DNA of 64,000 bases from CAKSHC01 sp045595395. GTDB lineage: Bacteria; Bacillota; Clostridia; Oscillospirales; UMGS1783. The position numbers and the translations under genes are program-made. The notes under the pieces were generated by a model, which saw nothing but the letters and a program-made list of their open reading frames with translations, had not been told where the DNA came from and made no database searches. This document shows, piece by piece, positions 15,455 to 22,631 of this stretch. The stretch lies in assembly GCA_045595395.1 (NCBI GenBank), contig JAZOAH010000016.1, positions 124,001 to 188,000 on the forward strand, read 5' to 3'. Within the stretch, counting starts at the first letter, position 1. Each line of letters opens with the position of its first letter.

Positions 15455-16162
15455 TTATTTATGCATAGCCTGTTTAAGAATATCTACCGCACAAACATAG
15501 CCCATCCACGCCCGGCGATACCACACCACATCCGGATCGGGCAGTTGCTTACCTGCCAGTGTGTCGGCATAATAGTCAAGCAAACCGGGGTTACGCACCA
15601 ACAACGGCGCAGCCACTTGGGTTGCCACCAAACCACCCTTACAAATACCCTCCATCGCTCCGACTTTTTTATCGCTGTCGAAGATGATACGCAAAAAGGC
15701 CGGTTCCTGTGTCTGTATCTCCAAAGAACTGTTATAAGCCCCAATGACCTTGTGCTCACAAAACGGGCAATCGGCCAACACTTCGGTATAATGACGCTTG
15801 TCATGGATCTTTGCCTTGCCCTCAACCAACCCCAAGCCCAGTGTTTCCTTGCCATCCGGCCGAATCACGCTCTGCATCGGCAAAGCCGCTGAGGCTCCCA
15901 CAAAGAGCAACTGCTTGCCGGCCTCATAATAGGCCAATAAGGCATCCCGCAACGGCATGAGCTTCTTGGCCGCCGCCAGCATCTTGCTCTCGGTACCGGC
16001 ACCGAAATAGATCAGATCGGCCGAAGATATGGCATCCATCGTCAAAGGTTCAACTGATACCTCTTCCCCGCCCGCCTCGAGATAGGCAGACAGCAAGCGC
16101 AGGTCGGCGTCGCCGCCGTAGAGATTCAGCAGATCAGGAAAAGCGTGTAGAATACGGATCAT
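15455..16162 (-). CDS. gatD: GatD-like glutamine amidotransferase subunit lacking catalytic Cys and His
   Basis: 235 residues. It aligns with GatD (CobB/CobQ-type class I amidotransferase), the partner of MurT in amidating lipid II D-glutamate: start RILHAFPDLLNLYGGDADL, then IYFGAGTE, and the C-terminal ending NPGLLDYYADTLAGKQLPDPD. The nucleophile elbow, normally CGGYQ (Cys94 in Staphylococcus GatD), reads VGASAALPMQ around residue 91 and has no cysteine. The catalytic His of LHGPLL reads VAAPLL (Ala at about 184). So glutamine hydrolysis by the usual mechanism looks impossible. The rest of the fold is intact and the gene is open. It overlaps the murT stop by 4 bases. Confidence 0.85.
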   Translation of the reverse strand: MIRILHAFPDLLNLYGGDADLRLLSAYLEAGGEEVSVEPLTMDAISSADLIYFGAGTESKMLAAAKKLMPLRDALLAYYEAGKQLLFVGASAALPMQSVIRPDGKETLGLGLVEGKAKIHDKRHYTEVLADCPFCEHKVIGAYNSSLEIQTQEPAFLRIIFDSDKKVGAMEGICKGGLVATQVAAPLLVRNPGLLDYYADTLAGKQLPDPDVVWYRRAWMGYVCAVDILKQAMHK

Positions 16163-17493
16163 GCCTGCACCTCCTTGAGTCGGGATGTAAACTTGCCTAC
16201 ATCGGTAAAGCAGGTCATCACATAAATATCGCCCACAGCATTATCTTTCAGATCAGTCATCATCTTGTCCAGATCCGGCTCGACCGTCAGCCGCTCATCC
16301 TTGACACCGGCAAACGTCAAACGCACCGCCAGATCATAGGCAAACTGCCCCGAAACGATCACACGCTTGACACCCTCGGACGCCGCTGACTCAAAATCAA
16401 CGTCCCACAGCCAGGACATATCATTGGCCGCATATTTGCGGCTGAGCTGATCGACAATGAGTACCAGCGTAGCCTCGGTAACGTTGCTCAGTTCACTCAG
16501 AGCTGCGTTATAGGCCATAGAGTTTTCGTGCTTGGTCAGGGTAAATAAGCCCCGATGTCCCTGCAGAGTAAATTCATGCAGACGGTCGCCGCGAATGACG
16601 AAATGATCCAGTGCTTCAGCCGCCTTTTCCGGCGTAAAGTCAAAAGCCTTCACAAGCGTTGTATAGGCTGCTGCGATATTGTAGGCAAAGTTGCTGTTGC
16701 ACATCTGCGGTGTTATCGCATGAGCGCCATCCAGGATAAAAGCACCGTCTTGAATGGCTGTTATCTCGTGATCGACCGTCCCTCTGGCAAAGCCGCAGGA
16801 TGGACATGTGTAGTTTCCGACGTGAGAGAACACCCGACTGTTATAGGTCATTTCTTCATAGCAGACCGGGCAATAAGCCCCGTCACGATAGGCGTGGCTT
16901 GTCCCCTCTTTTTCCGAAAAAACAGAAGCCGATACGCCATAGGAGATGGCCTTACGGCCAACAGCCAAACTAGCAGAAATCGGCTCATCGGCATTGATGA
17001 TCAGGGTGGTATCGGCGGGGATTCCCTTGGCCAATTCTTTACGGACAAATTCGCTGTGGCCGTTACGCGTCATCTGATCGCGATAGAGATTGGTGATGAC
17101 CATGTAATCGGGCGTAAACTGCTTAAAGGTATACTGGCAAAACCGCTCGTCGCTTTCGATGAGTGCCATATCGGCCTTGACCTTACCGCCAAGGGTGCAA
17201 TGCTGCAAAAACATAGCGGTGACACCTTGGATCTGGTTAGAGCCCTCGGTATTGCAGATCAGGTCGATCCCGGCCTCACGAGCGGCGGCATAGATCATTT
17301 GCGTGGTCGTTGTTTTGCCGTTGGAGCCGGTGACAACTACCGTTTTCGGCGGCAGCTGCATGCGGCGCAGCAGGTCAGGGCACAATTTTAGTGCCAATCC
17401 ACCGGGAAAAGACGATGCGTTACGGCCGAGCATTTTGATGGCCAGCCTGGTCAATTTTCCCGCTATGATGGCAAAACTCATGCGAATATCCAT
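16159..17493 (-). CDS. murT: Lipid II isoglutaminyl synthase, MurT subunit
   Basis: 444 residues from the ATG at 17493 (GGAGG 6 bases upstream). A Mur-ligase ATP loop (VVTGSNGKTTTTQ, about 53-65) is followed by the central domain, in which a four-Cys zinc ribbon (CPVC and CPSC, about 208-234) is inserted as in MurT. The DUF1727 C-terminal domain holds DMSWLWDVDFE, containing the Asp that joins the GatD active site. MurT activates the D-Glu carboxylate of lipid II for amidation. A usual KNPxG-type motif reads TKHENSMAYNAAL here. It is co-transcribed with gatD and divergent from coaX. Confidence 0.92.
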   Translation of the reverse strand: MDIRMSFAIIAGKLTRLAIKMLGRNASSFPGGLALKLCPDLLRRMQLPPKTVVVTGSNGKTTTTQMIYAAAREAGIDLICNTEGSNQIQGVTAMFLQHCTLGGKVKADMALIESDERFCQYTFKQFTPDYMVITNLYRDQMTRNGHSEFVRKELAKGIPADTTLIINADEPISASLAVGRKAISYGVSASVFSEKEGTSHAYRDGAYCPVCYEEMTYNSRVFSHVGNYTCPSCGFARGTVDHEITAIQDGAFILDGAHAITPQMCNSNFAYNIAAAYTTLVKAFDFTPEKAAEALDHFVIRGDRLHEFTLQGHRGLFTLTKHENSMAYNAALSELSNVTEATLVLIVDQLSRKYAANDMSWLWDVDFESAASEGVKRVIVSGQFAYDLAVRLTFAGVKDERLTVEPDLDKMMTDLKDNAVGDIYVMTCFTDVGKFTSRLKEVQA

Positions 17494-17524
17494 CAACTTC
17501 CTCCAAGAAATTACTGTAATTTAT

Positions 17525-17551
17525 ATTATATCTTTCTGTTTGGATTGTCAA
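17525..17551 (-). promoter_or_regulatory. Sigma-A promoter of murT-gatD
   Basis: TTGACA (17546-17551), 15-base spacer to TATAAT (17525-17530), or 17 to the overlapping TAATAT. Confidence 0.7.
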
Positions 17552-17554
17552 CAC

Positions 17555-17583
17555 TTGCATTTCCAAATGTTTTAAGGTAGAAT
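17555..17583 (+). promoter_or_regulatory. Sigma-A promoter of coaX
   Basis: TTGCAT (17555-17560), 17-base spacer, TAGAAT (17578-17583), back to back with the murT promoter. Confidence 0.75.
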
Positions 17584-17612
17584 ATACCTACATATCGAAA
17601 GGAGTGGCCTAT

Positions 17613-18377
17613 ATGATCCTGACCATTGATGTGGGAAACAGCAATATCGTAGTCGGTGCCTTTGACGGCGACACCCTCGCCTTTTCGGCTCGGCTCAATA
17701 CAGAGAAGAAGCGGCTGAGCGATGAGTATGCCATCGACTTGCGCAACATCTTTGCTCTGTACGGCGCCAACCGCACGGTGGAAGGGGCCATTCTTTCTTC
17801 GGTCGTACCGGGTCTGACACCGGTGCTGCGCCGTGCTGTTAAGCTGGTTTTTGATCTGGACTGTCTGGTCGTCGGCCCCGGCATTAAGACGGGCATGAAC
17901 ATCCGCATCGACAACCCCTCGCAGCTGGGCAGTGACATTCTGGCCGATGCCGTCGGTGCCTACACCCAATACCCCGGCCCTATCGTCATCTTTGACCTGG
18001 GCACGGCATCTACCATTTCGGTTACCGATGAAACGGGAAGCATCCTCGGCGGTGCCATTTTGCCGGGCGTGACCCTCTCTCTCAATGCGCTGTCACAAAT
18101 GGCAGCACAGCTGCCCGAGATCAGCATGGAGCCGCCCAAAGACATTATCGGCACAAACACCATTGATTCCATGCGTTCGGGCATCCTCTTTGGCAATGCA
18201 TCTATGATCGACGGCATGATCGACCGACTGACCGAGCGGCTGGGCAAAGAGCCGACTGTGGTCGCCACCGGCGGCATTGCCGAAACGATCGTGCCCCACT
18301 GCCGCCACAACATTATTTTGGATCCGGCCCTGCAGCTCAAAGGCCTGCTCCATCTTTACCGCAAGAACCGCTCCTAA
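17613..18377 (+). CDS. coaX: Type III pantothenate kinase
   Basis: 254 residues from an ATG at 17613 with AAAGGAG 8 bases upstream; a GTG at 17604 overlaps that site and is rejected. The ASKHA fold begins ILTIDVGNSNIVVGAFDG (phosphate loop). GPGIKTGMNIRIDNP and GADRV-like SDILADAVGAY follow, and FDLGTASTISVTDETGSILGG completes the active site. It phosphorylates pantothenate, the first step of CoA synthesis, and unlike CoaA is not inhibited by CoA. The next gene is a probable vitamin transporter S component, consistent with pantothenate uptake. Confidence 0.95.
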   Translation: MILTIDVGNSNIVVGAFDGDTLAFSARLNTEKKRLSDEYAIDLRNIFALYGANRTVEGAILSSVVPGLTPVLRRAVKLVFDLDCLVVGPGIKTGMNIRIDNPSQLGSDILADAVGAYTQYPGPIVIFDLGTASTISVTDETGSILGGAILPGVTLSLNALSQMAAQLPEISMEPPKDIIGTNTIDSMRSGILFGNASMIDGMIDRLTERLGKEPTVVATGGIAETIVPHCRHNIILDPALQLKGLLHLYRKNRS

Positions 18378-18439
18378 CGGGCGTTCTCAAATAAATATGC
18401 GCTGCATCCGCAAACGGAGCAGCAGCAGGAGGTATTCAT

Positions 18440-19060
18440 ATGAGCACAAAAACAAGACACGACTGGCTGTTATGGCTGGTACAAGTAGCCATTCTGGCGA
18501 CAATTGTAGCGGTAATGAACTTTACACCGCTTGGCATGCTTCGACTGGGCGTGGTTGAGATCACCTTTATGATGATCCCGGTCATCATCGGAGCTATTGT
18601 ATGCGGCCCGGGGGCCGGCGCTTTACTGGGCGCTGAATTCGGTTTCTTCAGTTTTTGGACCTGCATTGATGCCAGCAGTGTTTTTGGCGCCACCCTTTTG
18701 GGAATCAACCCATGGTTTACTGCTTTGGTCTGCTTTGCCCCTCGTATTTTTATGGGCTGGGCCTGCGGCATGATCTTCCGTGGATTATACCGCAACCACG
18801 TCCCGAAATTCTGGAGTTTTTCCCTCTCAGGGCTGAGCGGCGCACTGCTTAACACCCTTGGGTTTACCGGACTTCTTGTTCTCTTCTTTTGGAATAGTGG
18901 ATACATTCAAAGCCTGGCCGCCGGCAAAAACATTTTCGGGTTCCTCATTGCCTTTGTCGGTCTCAACGGACTTGTTGAAGCCGTTGTCTGCACGATATTG
19001 GCCGCCACTATCAGCCGAGCCCTTCTCCCCTTCATTAAAATCACACCAAAAGAAAAATAA
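18440..19060 (+). CDS. ECF transporter S component, probably for pantothenate
   Basis: 206 residues with about six membrane segments. The signature IPVIIGAIVCGPGAGALLGAEFGF (about 44-70) is typical of ECF substrate-binding components, and RLGVVEITFMMIP matches the family's substrate loop. It gives ligand specificity to a shared EcfA1A2T module encoded elsewhere. It lies 62 bases after coaX with no terminator between, so pantothenate is the best guess (inference from context). A small hairpin (18401-18423, 5-bp outer and 3-bp inner stem) lies just before the AGGAGG site and could tune translation. Riboflavin or another vitamin remains possible. Confidence 0.82.
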   Translation: MSTKTRHDWLLWLVQVAILATIVAVMNFTPLGMLRLGVVEITFMMIPVIIGAIVCGPGAGALLGAEFGFFSFWTCIDASSVFGATLLGINPWFTALVCFAPRIFMGWACGMIFRGLYRNHVPKFWSFSLSGLSGALLNTLGFTGLLVLFFWNSGYIQSLAAGKNIFGFLIAFVGLNGLVEAVVCTILAATISRALLPFIKITPKEK

Positions 19061-19090
19061 TGTGTTGCTTTCGCTCTTAGGATTTTGCAA

Positions 19091-19117
19091 AAGACCCGAC
19101 ATATCATGTCGGGTCTT
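19091..19117 (+). terminator. Intrinsic terminator of the coaX transcript
   Basis: 12-bp stem (19091-19102 with 19106-19117), 3-base loop, followed by a T run. Confidence 0.92.
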
Positions 19118-19123
19118 TTTTGC

Positions 19124-19157
19124 AAAAAAAACGCCGCTACGAATTTCGTAGCGGCGT
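19124..19157 (-). terminator. Intrinsic terminator of the tRNA-Trp/Thr transcript
   Basis: GC-rich stem of at least 11 bp (from 19131 to 19157), followed on the minus strand by eight T. Confidence 0.92.
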
Positions 19158-19232
19158 GGAGCTGATAACCAGATTCGAACTGGTGACCTCATCCTTACCA
19201 AGGATGTGCTCTACCTACTGAGCTATATCAGC
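19157..19232 (-). tRNA. tRNA-Thr (anticodon GGT)
   Basis: 76 bases with encoded CCA. Acceptor GCTGATA/TATCAGC, D arm GCTCAGTAGGTAGAGC, anticodon loop TTGGTAA (GGT) on a CATCC/GGATG stem, T arm GGTTCGAATC type. It is second in a two-tRNA transcript. Confidence 0.97.
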
Positions 19233-19267
19233 AAGTCGGAGACCTACTAGATTTCGGCCCCCACAAA

Positions 19268-19343
19268 TGGCAGGGGCAGAAGGGATCGAACCCTCGGCAC
19301 TCGGTTTTGGAGACCGATGCTCTACCAGCTGAGCTATACCCCT
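19268..19343 (-). tRNA. tRNA-Trp (anticodon CCA)
   Basis: 76 bases with encoded CCA. Acceptor AGGGGTA/TGCCCCT, anticodon loop CTCCAAA (CCA) on a TCGGT/ACCGA stem, T loop TTCGATC. Confidence 0.97.
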
Positions 19344-19370
19344 GTATAGCATCTCTCTTGACGCTCGTTT

Positions 19371-19399
19371 ATTATACAATATGCGATTGGGCTTGTCAA
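19371..19399 (-). promoter_or_regulatory. Sigma-A promoter of the tRNA pair
   Basis: Consensus TTGACA (19394-19399), 17-base spacer, TATAAT (19371-19376). Confidence 0.92.
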
Positions 19400-19440
19400 T
19401 AGATTTTTGTCAAAAAAGAGGGCGTTTTGCCCTCTTTTTT

Positions 19441-20739
19441 TTACTTATTTTTCAGTTGTTTGACCTTTTCCAGAATCGGATCGGGCGGCACATCTTCAAC
19501 ATTACCCATATCCTTAGTGCTGCTGTGCGGAATGGTCTTCCATTCGGTTTTCGGGCACAAAATAGCGCTCACGGCGATGAAGCATGTGGGCAGGATGAAT
19601 ATCGGGAAAGCCAAAATACTGCGCCACATACGCCATACGGGCTTCTTATCGGCCGCCAATCCAAAGGCCGCAAGGGCGGCGATGCCCAGTACGGCCACAA
19701 CCGGAATAGCCAGCATCAGACACAGTACCTTGTCGGGCACACCCGACAGGATCAGCAATCCGGCATAAGGAATAAAGGAAAACAGCATAGCCGTCTGCGA
19801 GATAGGCAGCATCAGAAAGCAGAGAATATCAAACCCATCAACAAAGTTGGTCTTCATGCGTTGACATGCTTGTTTCCACAATTTGGAGAAGCACTGCACC
19901 CCGCCGACCTCCCAGCGTCGGAACTGCGAGAAGAAAAAGCGAGCTTTCGTAGGCTGCTCATCATAAAATTTGGCATCCTGCAGCAGGCCGATCTTGTAGC
20001 CTTTCATGCGTGCCAGACAGGAGAATTCCCCATCCTCGGTCATGGTTGAGGTCTGCCAACCGTTCTTGAGTATCTCACTTCGCACGGCAAAGCCTGTGCC
20101 GTAGATCATACAAGACATGCCGTTGCTGCAACGCACCCCGTTATACATCCGCATGACCAGCGACCAAAAAATATCATAACAACCGCTGACCACCGAGTCA
20201 AAGGGGTTCTTGGCGGTGCGCCAACCGCTCACGACATCCAGCCCGCTGTTAAAGCCATCGCTGAACTTTTGCATGAAATCGGGCGGCAGCAGATTATCGG
20301 CATCAATGACCAAATAGGCATCAAACATGTCGGCATAGGCGGTGTTGATATGGGCGGTGAGCATTTCCAGAGCAAAGCCTTTGCCCTTTCTTACCTCATC
20401 AAAACGCTCCAGCACCTCACAACCCTTGGCTCGTGCTACTCCTGCCGTATCGTCGGTACAGTTGTCAGCAACGCAAAATATTTTATATTTGTCCTGCGGA
20501 TATTGCTGTGCATGAATAGAATCGAGCAGTTTGCCGATGACCTCAGCCTCATTACGGGCGCAGATAAGCACGGCGAAGGAATGATCCTTGCCCTCTTTTC
20601 TTTTCGGCTTGCGAAGCGGCAAAAAACCACGAACACCATGAATGACCTGCCAAGCCATAGTCGGCACCCAAAGGACTGCGAACAGCCCTATCATTACAAC
20701 ACAGATTACCGGGAGCACTTGATACAGAAAAATTTCCAT
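19441..20739 (-). CDS. Membrane glycosyltransferase family 2
   Basis: 432 residues from an ATG at 20739 with GGGGG about 8 bases upstream. One N-terminal membrane segment (about 5-28) is followed by the GT2 domain: ICARNEA, ADNCTDDT, VIDADN (metal-binding DxD), TEDGEF (catalytic Asp) and QFRRW (processive-type acceptor motif). About three C-terminal membrane segments follow (310-400). It resembles polysaccharide synthases and transferases that build cell-surface glycans. The substrate is unknown. It is a single gene, divergent from a small spore-type peptide. Confidence 0.9.
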   Translation of the reverse strand: MEIFLYQVLPVICVVMIGLFAVLWVPTMAWQVIHGVRGFLPLRKPKRKEGKDHSFAVLICARNEAEVIGKLLDSIHAQQYPQDKYKIFCVADNCTDDTAGVARAKGCEVLERFDEVRKGKGFALEMLTAHINTAYADMFDAYLVIDADNLLPPDFMQKFSDGFNSGLDVVSGWRTAKNPFDSVVSGCYDIFWSLVMRMYNGVRCSNGMSCMIYGTGFAVRSEILKNGWQTSTMTEDGEFSCLARMKGYKIGLLQDAKFYDEQPTKARFFFSQFRRWEVGGVQCFSKLWKQACQRMKTNFVDGFDILCFLMLPISQTAMLFSFIPYAGLLILSGVPDKVLCLMLAIPVVAVLGIAALAAFGLAADKKPVWRMWRSILAFPIFILPTCFIAVSAILCPKTEWKTIPHSSTKDMGNVEDVPPDPILEKVKQLKNK

Positions 20740-20768
20740 ATGCGTTTCCCCCTTTCCTTTATATAGTA

Positions 20769-20797
20769 AGTATACCATCAAACGCATGATTTGTCGA
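20769..20797 (-). promoter_or_regulatory. Sigma-A promoter of the GT2 gene
   Basis: TCGACA (20792-20797), 17-base spacer, TATACT (20769-20774). Confidence 0.7.
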
Positions 20798-20806
20798 GCC
20801 GTTTTT

Positions 20807-20841
20807 TGGATAGTTTGCCTAAATCGAGCAAAAACTATCCA
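20807..20841. repeat. Perfect 10-bp inverted repeat, operator- or hairpin-like
   Basis: Arms TGGATAGTTT (20807-20816) and AAACTATCCA (20832-20841) with a 15-base gap. It lies between the -35 box of the GT2 promoter and the ribosome site of the small peptide gene, so it could be a protein-binding site or a leader hairpin. It is not followed by a T run, so it is not a terminator. Confidence 0.8.
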
Positions 20842-20855
20842 TCGAGGTGATATAT

Positions 20856-21014
20856 ATGCCAAAGAAAAAGCAGATCAAACTTCCTCCCCGAGAACAGGCC
20901 TACGAGACCTATGCCTTGGCCGATCAAAAAAGGCTCACGCCTTGGGGAACGTCCATTCCCACCGAGAGCGGCGTTGAGCAAATGCGTGAGTGGAATGAGG
21001 AAAACAAGCTATAA
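20856..21014 (+). CDS. Small spore-surface-like peptide (DUF3787 type)
   Basis: 52 residues, with GAGGTGA 6 bases before the ATG at 20856 and a strong terminator just after the stop. It is strongly basic at the N-terminus (MPKKKQIK). The C-terminal part WGTSIPTESGVEQMREWNEEN resembles the conserved end of DUF3787 peptides found on clostridial spores, where a P-S/T-E-x-x-V-x-x-A/M-K/R-E-W pattern recurs. The match is by eye and moderate. It has no membrane segment or cysteine. Transcription from a sporulation promoter is plausible, but none could be picked with confidence. Confidence 0.6.
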   Translation: MPKKKQIKLPPREQAYETYALADQKRLTPWGTSIPTESGVEQMREWNEENKL

Positions 21015-21042
21015 AAAAGGGATGCCGTCAGGCATCCCTTTT
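21015..21042. terminator. Bidirectional intrinsic terminator
   Basis: 12-bp stem (21015-21026 with 21031-21042), GTCA loop, A run and T run on either side. It ends the small peptide gene and the PpiC gene. Confidence 0.9.
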
Positions 21043-21047
21043 CCTAT

Positions 21048-22556
21048 TTACTGAACTTCGAGAGCGCTGATCAGATCATTCTCGATCTGTACCGAGGTCG
21101 CCTTTTTCAGTTCCTCATACTTAGCCTCATAGGCCTCCGACAAGAGCGTAGAGCGAACATTGGTCTGCCATCTGGGCAGATCATCGCCTACAAAATACAT
21201 CACATGAGTACCGTATTCGGTATCGACCAGGCCGGTATCCCCGCTCTGACGAGCCTCATCAAAGCACCAGTCGTTGAAGGTCTCGACCATCTGACCGGCA
21301 TATACGCCCTGATACAGTCCGCCGTTGTAGTAGTTGCTGTCCTCGGTATGAAGCATAGCCAGTTCGGCAAAGGCCTGCTCGGTCTTGTCGCCCTTGAGCC
21401 ACTGATCGTAATAACCCTGAGCCACATCATGAGCCTGTTGCGCCGTGACCGATCCCTCAACAACACTGACCAACAGATGACGGACCGAAACCGTTTCTTC
21501 TTGCTGGAGATATTTCGCCTTATCCAAGACATAGACACTATAGGTGTTTGCCTCTTCGTCGTGGAACATCTTCACCGCACCGACGGCCGTGCTATCGGCG
21601 AAGATCCACTTGATGGCTTCGCTGTCCTTGTTGTAAGCGGCAGCTGTCGCCTTGTAGGTATCGACGCTCGTATGGTCCCCATCTTCGTGGCCTTCGTGAT
21701 CGGCATGGGTCGCCTTCAGGTAGGCATCCAGTTTGGTTTTGAAATCTTCCACACCGGTAGCGGCAGCCAACTTGTCAGCCTCAGCCTTGGCAGCCGACTG
21801 CGTTACGGCGCCTTCTGCCAATTTTTCTCCCTCTTTGGCTTCCTGATAGGAGAAGGTAAAACTATAATAATCCGCCTTCAGAACATTGAGCGGATCTTTA
21901 TCATAGTAGGCCTGGATCTCTTCGACCGTCGGTGTTAATTCACCTTCCAGCACCAACTGATACTTGGTGGCAAGCATAGACAGCGTTACACAATCGATCA
22001 CATCTTGTTTTTTCACACCCTGTGCATACTGACCGACGTTAGTGTAAGACTGTTCGGCACGATCATCAGCGGCTTTCTTTTCGACATCGGTCAATGCCAC
22101 GCCGTTAGCATTGGCATCTTCGCACAAAACCAAGAGCTTTTCCGCATCTTCTTTGGCCGCATCGGCAAAATACTCAAACCAAGTGATGGTATTGTTTTCC
22201 GAATCGGTGGTGTACTGATCCTTCAGAGCCTTAGCGGTATCCAGCCCCGTATAGGACAGATAGTCACCATAGGTGTTGAGATAGTTGGCGTATTGACTAA
22301 AGATGAAATAACTCATCATGCTGCCGTTTACCTCAAAATTGTCGGTCTTCATCACGATCTGTGCACGTTGGGCAGCACCCGAGTTGCGATAAACATTGAT
22401 CCCAACCAAGGTACCGATTCCTGCCAACAGTGCGACAACAACGGCCAGCGAGATGATCAGATTGATTTTTTGCTGTTTTTTCTTTGCCTGCTCACGCTCG
22501 AGCGCAGCGGCTTTCTTTTCCGCATAATTAATGCGGCTTCTTGCACCTTTTCCCAT
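21048..22556 (-). CDS. Membrane-anchored PpiC-type peptidyl-prolyl isomerase
   Basis: 502 residues. A charged cytoplasmic start (KKAAALEREQAKKKQQK) and one membrane segment (about 32-52) lead to an outer SurA/PrsA-like chaperone region. The C-terminal parvulin domain (about 365-470) holds VRHLLVSV, YYNGGLYQGVYAGQMVETFNDWCF and GTHVMYFVGD. A His/Asp-rich loop (HADHEGHEDGDH, about 287-298) could bind metal. It probably folds exported proteins at the outer face of the membrane. AAAGGA lies 9 bases before the ATG, and a TATAAT box (about 22594-22599) is visible with a poor -35. Confidence 0.9.
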   Translation of the reverse strand: MGKGARSRINYAEKKAAALEREQAKKKQQKINLIISLAVVVALLAGIGTLVGINVYRNSGAAQRAQIVMKTDNFEVNGSMMSYFIFSQYANYLNTYGDYLSYTGLDTAKALKDQYTTDSENNTITWFEYFADAAKEDAEKLLVLCEDANANGVALTDVEKKAADDRAEQSYTNVGQYAQGVKKQDVIDCVTLSMLATKYQLVLEGELTPTVEEIQAYYDKDPLNVLKADYYSFTFSYQEAKEGEKLAEGAVTQSAAKAEADKLAAATGVEDFKTKLDAYLKATHADHEGHEDGDHTSVDTYKATAAAYNKDSEAIKWIFADSTAVGAVKMFHDEEANTYSVYVLDKAKYLQQEETVSVRHLLVSVVEGSVTAQQAHDVAQGYYDQWLKGDKTEQAFAELAMLHTEDSNYYNGGLYQGVYAGQMVETFNDWCFDEARQSGDTGLVDTEYGTHVMYFVGDDLPRWQTNVRSTLLSEAYEAKYEELKKATSVQIENDLISALEVQ

Positions 22557-22631
22557 GATAGTAATTCCTTTCTCTTTTGGGTGATTTCATTATATAAGAT
22601 TGTATCACGCTTTGTGTGACGGGTTTCTGAA

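Noticed and set aside
18401..18423. Riboswitch between coaX and the ECF gene
   Set aside because: The gap is only 62 bases with one small hairpin; no known aptamer pattern is seen.
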